A DNA stretch of 41,741 nucleotides from Gammaproteobacteria bacterium (GTDB lineage: Bacteria > Pseudomonadota > Gammaproteobacteria > Steroidobacterales > Woeseiaceae), in assembly GCA_009937445.1 (NCBI GenBank), contig JAACFM010000011.1, forward strand, positions 1 through 41,741, in the 5' to 3' direction. This document shows positions 38,263 through 41,741 of this stretch, one piece after another. The position numbers and the translations under genes are program-made. Each line of letters opens with the position of its first letter. Position 1 is the stretch's first letter. The notes under the pieces were generated by a model that saw only the letters and a list, made by a program, of their open reading frames with translations, ran no database searches and was not told the DNA's origin.

Positions 38263-39624
38263 ATGAACGTGTATTCCAACATTCTCGATATGGTCGGCGA
38301 AACGCCGATGTTAGAAGTCACTCATATCGATACCGGCCCCTGCCGGCTATTCCTCAAGCTCGAATTGATGAACCCTGGTGGGTCAATCAAAGATCGCATC
38401 GGCATTTCGATGATCGAGCAGGCTGAGAAGCGTGGCGACTTAAAGCCTGGCGACACAATCGTTGAAGCGACCGCCGGCAATACAGGCCTCGGTCTCGCAC
38501 TGGTCGCGGCGCAAAAAGGCTATCCCCTGATTCTCGTGCTCCCAGACAAGATGAGTCAGGAAAAAATCTTCAATCTGCGGGCAATGGGCGCAGAAGTTGT
38601 GCTCACGCGCTCAGATGTGGGCCGTGGCCATCCAGAGTATTACCAGGATCTGGGCAGAAAGATCGCGGAAGAGAAGGGCGCCTATTTCATTAATCAGTTC
38701 GGCAATCCTGACAACCCACTGGCTCACGAGACAACAACGGCACCTGAAATCGTCAAGCAAATGGACGGCAAACTTGATGCGATCGTCCTGGGCGTTGGTT
38801 CCAGCGGCACCGTCAGCGGTATTGGCAAGTATCTGGCCGAGCATGCGCCGAACGTTGACATGATCCTTGCTGACCCTGTCGGATCCGTTCTGACTAACTG
38901 GATCAACAAAGGCGAGATGGGCGTCGGCGGTAGCTGGCTTGTTGAAGGCATTGGTGAGGATTTCATTCCCGACATCGCCAACTTTGAGAAAGTAGCAAAG
39001 GCGTACGCTATCAGTGATGCAGAGTCTTTCGCAGCGGCAAGGGAGTTGCTGAAGAAGGAAGGTGTGCTGGCAGGCTCGTCTTCCGGCACCTGTCTCGCGG
39101 CCGCTCTAAAATACTGCCATGAGCAAACTGAAGCGAAAACGGTGGTTACGTTTGCTTGCGATACCGGCAATAAATACCTGTCGAAACTCTTTAACGATTT
39201 CTGGATGGAGGATCAGGGCTTCATCGAGCGCGAAAAGCACGGTGACTTGCGAGACCTCGTCGGTCGACCACACGGTGAGCGAGCAACTATTACCGTTGGC
39301 CCAACCGACATCCTGACAACCGCGCACAATCGCTTGCGTAATGCTGGGTTCTCGCAGCTGCCAGTCATGGATGAGGGTGTACTGGTGGGTGTTGTGACGG
39401 AAGACGCAATTATTCAGTTCGTGTATGGAAAACCAGAGCTAATGACAGCGCCGGTGCAGGACGCAATGGAATCGGCTTTCATCAAGCTTGATCGGACCGA
39501 GAGCGTTAACAATCTTGTCGCGATGTTGAGGGTGCAGCCGTATGCGGCCATCATGGATGGCGAGGAGTTCATGGGCCTGATTACGAGATCTGACGTACTC
39601 AATTTCCTGCGGCGACAAATGTAA
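38263..39624 (+). CDS. cbs: Cystathionine beta-synthase with tandem CBS domains
   Basis: PLP enzyme of 453 residues condensing serine (or an activated serine) with homocysteine to cystathionine. The PLP lysine is in NPGGSIKDRIG (about residues 39-49), the substrate loop in EATAGNTGLGLALVAAQKGY, and the phosphate loop in GVGSSGTVSGIGKYL. Two CBS motifs follow from about residue 335 (AHNRLRNAGFSQLPVMDEGV and PYAAIMDGEEFMGLITRSDV), usually regulatory sites for nucleotides or SAM. A cysteine synthase would lack them. Start by homology at ATG 38263; no Shine-Dalgarno sequence precedes it, so initiation could be leaderless. No cystathionine gamma-lyase gene is seen nearby. Confidence 0.92.
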   Translation: MNVYSNILDMVGETPMLEVTHIDTGPCRLFLKLELMNPGGSIKDRIGISMIEQAEKRGDLKPGDTIVEATAGNTGLGLALVAAQKGYPLILVLPDKMSQEKIFNLRAMGAEVVLTRSDVGRGHPEYYQDLGRKIAEEKGAYFINQFGNPDNPLAHETTTAPEIVKQMDGKLDAIVLGVGSSGTVSGIGKYLAEHAPNVDMILADPVGSVLTNWINKGEMGVGGSWLVEGIGEDFIPDIANFEKVAKAYAISDAESFAAARELLKKEGVLAGSSSGTCLAAALKYCHEQTEAKTVVTFACDTGNKYLSKLFNDFWMEDQGFIEREKHGDLRDLVGRPHGERATITVGPTDILTTAHNRLRNAGFSQLPVMDEGVLVGVVTEDAIIQFVYGKPELMTAPVQDAMESAFIKLDRTESVNNLVAMLRVQPYAAIMDGEEFMGLITRSDVLNFLRRQM

Positions 39625-39672
39625 CTTCGTTACACCGGCCGATCAGTACAGGTATTTCTTCGCTCGAGGCAT

Positions 39673-39691
39673 GACCGATGTGCTTGCGGTC
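39673..39691. terminator. Weak hairpin between convergent cbs and marR
   Basis: GACCG (39673-39677) pairs with CGGTC (39687-39691) around a nine-base loop in the 73-base gap between the two convergent stops. No U-tract follows on either strand. It may be part of a bidirectional end signal but the support is slight. Confidence 0.25.
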
Positions 39692-39697
39692 GCCCGG

Positions 39698-40189
39698 CTA
39701 ATCGTCTGCAGACTGGCGCACTTTGCGCAGCAGCTTGGCGAGTTGTGACCGTTCTGTCCTGCTAATGCCGCTCAAGCTTTCGTCCGCCGCGTCAAGTCGA
39801 TGCTGGATCGCATTATCAATCACCTTGCGTCCCATCGTCGTTAGCGAAACGATAACACTCCGACGGTCATTCTCAGCAGATTCGCGACGGACGAGTCCTT
39901 TGCGCAAAAGCTTGTCGACCCGATTTGTCATCGCTCCACTGCTCAGTTGCGTTTCCTTGGCGAGACCAGTGGCGGGGAGGGCGAACGGTTTCCCCTGTCG
40001 CCGCAGGGCAGAAAGTACGTCGTACTCGAACAACTCGAGACCCAGCTCATCCAATGCAAGCGTTGCCTGCTGGTGGAAGGGTTTATAGAGATTCATCACC
40101 CGAACGACCACACCGAGGCTGGCTGTATCAAGCTCTGGACGTTCCTCTGACCATTGCTCAAGGATGTCGTCGACGGCGTCATTTTTCAT
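39698..40189 (-). CDS. MarR-family transcriptional regulator
   Basis: A 163-residue winged-helix regulator. Helical dimerisation region, then FEYDVLSALRRQGKPFALPATGLAKETQLSSGAMTNRVDKLLRKGLVRR-type DNA-binding domain (residues about 72-122, with recognition helix SSGAMTNRVDKL) and the wing ESAENDRRSVIVSLT. The conserved Asp-Arg-Arg in the wing is present. Start ATG 40189 is supported by length and by removal of an unlikely hydrophobic extension. It is divergent from the DUF5519-like gene, whose promoter lies in the shared region, so that gene is the prime regulatory target besides itself. Ligand unknown. Confidence 0.9.
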   Translation of the reverse strand: MKNDAVDDILEQWSEERPELDTASLGVVVRVMNLYKPFHQQATLALDELGLELFEYDVLSALRRQGKPFALPATGLAKETQLSSGAMTNRVDKLLRKGLVRRESAENDRRSVIVSLTTMGRKVIDNAIQHRLDAADESLSGISRTERSQLAKLLRKVRQSADD

Positions 40190-40201
40190 AATCACTAACT
40201 C

Positions 40202-40225
40202 GTATTTATTTTGATGTAAAAATAC
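40202..40225. promoter_or_regulatory. Candidate MarR operator
   Basis: GTATTT (40202-40207) and AAATAC (40220-40225) form a 24-base inverted repeat with a 12-base spacer in the gap between marR and the divergent gene. It directly abuts the -35 box of that gene and lies just upstream of the marR start, a natural site for autoregulation. Binding is inferred. Confidence 0.4.
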
Positions 40226-40253
40226 TTGACATGGAAGCAAAATAATAGATACT
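40226..40253 (+). promoter_or_regulatory. Candidate promoter of the DUF5519-like gene
   Basis: A perfect TTGACA (40226-40231) is followed 16 bases later by GATACT (40248-40253), predicting a start near 40260 and a leader of about 30 bases. Confidence 0.55.
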
Positions 40254-40290
40254 CCGCCAAAACGACTTCAATTCTAATGGACTTACTCAC

Positions 40291-40782
40291 ATGGTAGCTG
40301 CCGTAGATCAAGTACGACGACTAATCCTTCCAGCAAGAATCCAATTGACTGGTTCGTTGACGAACAGCTTGCAACCACGGCTGTCGCTCGTAGATCGAAT
40401 CGCCGAACTCCCATATATCGTAACAGTCGAGAATGATACAGACACGTTGCACTTCAACGTCAGTGTTTATCTTCAGCAGGTAACGGCGAGTTTGAAAAAA
40501 CGGCCGGAGCCGGTTCGGTTTTGCAAAATTGATCATGCTGGGATCGACATATTCGGCCTCGACGACACCGATAAACAGCAGGTCTTGTCAAGCGGCTGGT
40601 GCCGTACTCGAGCTTCGCACGTATTGATGTACCTGCCCAGAGACGATGCAGAGGTTGAGATTTGCTGGAATATTCTTATGCGTGCTTACGACCAACTTTA
40701 TGAACAATCCACACAAGCACGCCCCATAAGAGCTGCCTCGGCCTGGACTTTACCTAGCTTTTCCCGGACCAATCTTCAGTGA
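40291..40782 (+). CDS. Luciferase-like (DUF5519-type) protein of unknown function
   Basis: A 163-residue cytosolic protein. The core around residues 78-135 (IDHAGIDIFGLDDTDKQQVL, SGWCRTRASHVLMYLPRD, then ICWNILMRAYDQLYEQ) resembles the small domain annotated as luciferase-like / DUF5519, in which a His-x-x-Gly-Ile-Asp-type phrase and a HVL phrase recur. The name reflects similarity to a segment of fungal-type luciferase and not proven light emission. Identification is from memory of the pattern only. ATG at 40291 has a weak GGA nine bases upstream. Under a strong-looking promoter and divergent from marR. Confidence 0.6.
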   Translation: MVAAVDQVRRLILPARIQLTGSLTNSLQPRLSLVDRIAELPYIVTVENDTDTLHFNVSVYLQQVTASLKKRPEPVRFCKIDHAGIDIFGLDDTDKQQVLSSGWCRTRASHVLMYLPRDDAEVEICWNILMRAYDQLYEQSTQARPIRAASAWTLPSFSRTNLQ

Positions 40783-40797
40783 ACAGGAGAATCTGAA

Positions 40798-41064
40798 ATG
40801 CGTACCCCTTATGACGATGTTGAAGAATTTGATTTTGCCGATAATCTGGACGTTAAGCGGATAATGCGAGAACAAAAACGCGAAGAGCTGCGGCTAGCAA
40901 GACGACGCAGCCGTCGTGGACCTGGCAACAGTGAACGTTTTGATGATTTCGAAAGCAACGACTTCGACGATTTTGGAAGCTACGGTGATTCTGCCGCCCT
41001 CGACTACGATGATTACGATGAAGACGAGTTTGATTCGTATTCGGGCGTCGGTATAGACCACTAG
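40798..41064 (+). CDS. Small highly charged acidic protein of unknown function
   Basis: An 88-residue protein built as an acidic N-terminus (YDDVEEFDFADN), a basic helix (VKRIMREQKREELRLARRRSRR, residues about 19-40) and a long acidic, aromatic-rich tail with repeated Asp-Asp-Phe/Tyr phrases (RFDDFESNDFDDFGS, DYDDYDEDEFDSY). It has the look of a disordered polyampholyte and resembles PA3496-type small proteins in general layout, but the match is loose. A strong CAGGAGA Shine-Dalgarno sequence lies eight bases before the ATG, 15 bases after the preceding gene, so high expression in the same transcript is likely. Confidence 0.75.
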   Translation: MRTPYDDVEEFDFADNLDVKRIMREQKREELRLARRRSRRGPGNSERFDDFESNDFDDFGSYGDSAALDYDDYDEDEFDSYSGVGIDH

Positions 41065-41091
41065 ACCCGAAAGGGTGTCCGTAAAAAGGAC
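41065..41091 (+). ncRNA. Tandem hairpins after the small acidic gene (3' UTR element)
   Basis: Right after the TAG, ACCC-GAAA-GGGT (41065-41076, a GNRA tetraloop) is followed with no gap by GTCC-GTAAAAA-GGAC (41077-41091), and then by GGTGAGGACTCC. There is no U-run, so it is not a classical terminator. It could be a stable 3' end, an sRNA processed from the message, or chance. The class is unassigned. Confidence 0.35.
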
Positions 41092-41123
41092 GGTGAGGAC
41101 TCCTGGGGCCGTTGAATTATTGA

Positions 41124-41522
41124 CTAATTGTTCGGCGCTCCCTGATCGATCCACGTTCCGATGATCTCGATCTGGTCCTGGGTCAACGGCGTCCCACGTC
41201 CTTCGGCTAATGACGCCTCATGATGTGGTGGCATGCGGATTTCGGGACTGGTCTTGTTCGCGATGACTAAATAAAGCGTGCTGGAGATGCTGCTATTCGG
41301 AATGACGACTGGACCGAACTTGGTACCCTTCATGATGCTGTCATAGTCGACCATGCTGAAACCGCTGGCGGCAACTCCTTCAGCAACCTGATCGTGGCAA
41401 ACCACACAGTTTGCAAGAAAGATCGGTTGCACGTCGCCGGCAAAACTAATTTGACGTTCACAGCCAAATAGCCCGATACAAAGAGTAAGAAGTCCAAGCC
41501 GAACAAGGATTGCAGACGCCAT
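41124..41522 (-). CDS. Lipoprotein c-type cytochrome domain protein
   Basis: A 132-residue exported lipoprotein. Signal sequence and lipobox LFGC place the lipidated cysteine at residue 21; the single haem motif is Cys39-Val-Val-Cys42-His43 (NCVVCHDQ), and the methionine in RMPPHHEA is the likely distal ligand. The layout (DVQPIFLANCVVCH ... MVDYDSIMKG ... ITWIDQGAPN-like end) matches the small planctomycete-type cytochrome c domain often joined to other enzymes; here it stands alone. Electron partner unknown. ATG 41522 gives the cleanest signal peptide. Divergent from the SRPBCC gene. Confidence 0.87.
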   Translation of the reverse strand: MASAILVRLGLLTLCIGLFGCERQISFAGDVQPIFLANCVVCHDQVAEGVAASGFSMVDYDSIMKGTKFGPVVIPNSSISSTLYLVIANKTSPEIRMPPHHEASLAEGRGTPLTQDQIEIIGTWIDQGAPNN

Positions 41523-41553
41523 GGCACGATCTCCATCCATAACCTAGCAAAAA

Positions 41554-41577
41554 GTACCGCAGCGCGAATACCGGTAC
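41554..41577. repeat. GTACCG-N12-CGGTAC inverted repeat
   Basis: A perfect six-base inverted repeat with a 12-base spacer lies between the divergent cytochrome and SRPBCC genes. Its right arm overlaps TACAAT (41575-41580), which could be a -10 box for the plus-strand gene. A dimeric regulator site is possible. Confidence 0.4.
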
Positions 41578-41624
41578 AATCGTGGCTTTCCACATCTACG
41601 CTTAAGGTTGAGAAAGGCCGCATA

Positions 41625-41741
41625 GTGGCGTCAAACATGTTTACCGCAGAAGTCAGGTCTCAGTTCAAATGGCCGGTTACCGCCGAACAAACGATCTCGG
41701 CGTCGGCGAGTCGGGTTTGGGACGCAATATCCGCACCGGGT
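41625..41741 (+). CDS. SRPBCC (START/polyketide-cyclase-like) protein, 5' part
   Basis: Only the first 39 codons are in the window; the frame is open to the end. FKWPVTAEQTISASASRVWDAISAPG is the first strand and helix of an SRPBCC fold (the segment continues the usual I.ap...VW..l..pe pattern). GTG at 41625 lies seven bases after GAAAGG and is preferred to the ATG at 41637, which is too far from it. Ligand and full length cannot be judged. Confidence 0.7.
   Translation, partial: MASNMFTAEVRSQFKWPVTAEQTISASASRVWDAISAPG

Noticed and set aside
38263..39624. Cysteine synthase (CysK/CysM)
   Set aside because: The PLP core is similar, but the C-terminal tandem CBS domains and the length favour cystathionine beta-synthase.

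Overview
The window is a dense, almost purely chromosomal stretch from a Gammaproteobacterium. The evidence is gene order: the lptD-surA-pdxA-rsmA-apaG-apaH envelope/ribosome operon, the mreBCD-mrdA-rodA-mltB-rlpA-dacA-ybeD-lipB elongasome operon, the gatCAB operon and amgK-murU beside lptD are all arrangements known from this class. Base composition is moderately GC-rich and even. An abundance of TolB-like/TPR proteins plus a planctomycete-style small cytochrome c would fit a marine or sediment lineage such as Woeseiales-like bacteria, but that placement is a guess. I see no transposase, integrase, phage gene, tRNA, rRNA or CRISPR array. No gene-free stretch exceeds 300 bases; the longest (about 156 bases) is the mreB/gatC divergent promoter region.

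Layout. 1-0.55 kb (+): tail of thyA and folA. 0.6-7.0 kb (-): lptD, surA, pdxA, rsmA, apaG, apaH. 7.1-10.1 kb (+): amgK, murU and a YjiH/Gate-domain membrane protein, joined by ATGA overlaps. 10.15-21.6 kb (-): a long cell-shape operon read as mreB, mreC, mreD, mrdA, rodA, mltB, rlpA, dacA, ybeD, lipB, then a FetB-like permease and an M48 membrane protease. 21.7-25.8 kb (+): gatC, gatA, gatB, hslO. 25.9-33.3 kb (+): a small membrane protein of unknown role, then a SahR-like ArsR/methyltransferase-fold regulator directly upstream of metF and metH, and a secreted TPR plus beta-propeller protein overlapping the end of metH. 33.25-38.2 kb (-): a TolB-like/TPR membrane protein, a membrane-anchored EEP-family phosphohydrolase, a MoeB-like E1 enzyme, cyclophilin and prmC. 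38.3-39.6 kb (+): cystathionine beta-synthase. 39.7-41.7 kb: a MarR regulator divergent from a luciferase-like (DUF5519-type) protein and a small acidic protein, a lipoprotein cytochrome c, and the start of an SRPBCC protein.

How the genes work together. Two blocks build and recycle the cell envelope: LptD/SurA assemble the outer membrane; MreBCD, PBP2, RodA, PBP5, MltB and RlpA elongate and trim peptidoglycan; AmgK/MurU return MurNAc to UDP-MurNAc. A third block handles homocysteine: MetF and MetH remethylate it, CBS diverts it to cystathionine, and the regulator upstream of metF most likely senses S-adenosylhomocysteine. The most useful leads are the regulator with an almost perfect operator palindrome over its own start, the apparent AUU start of amgK, the Gate-domain protein coupled to murU, and the little-understood 40-41 kb cluster with a structured 3' region. 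I do not see convincing evidence for a wholly new multi-gene system.
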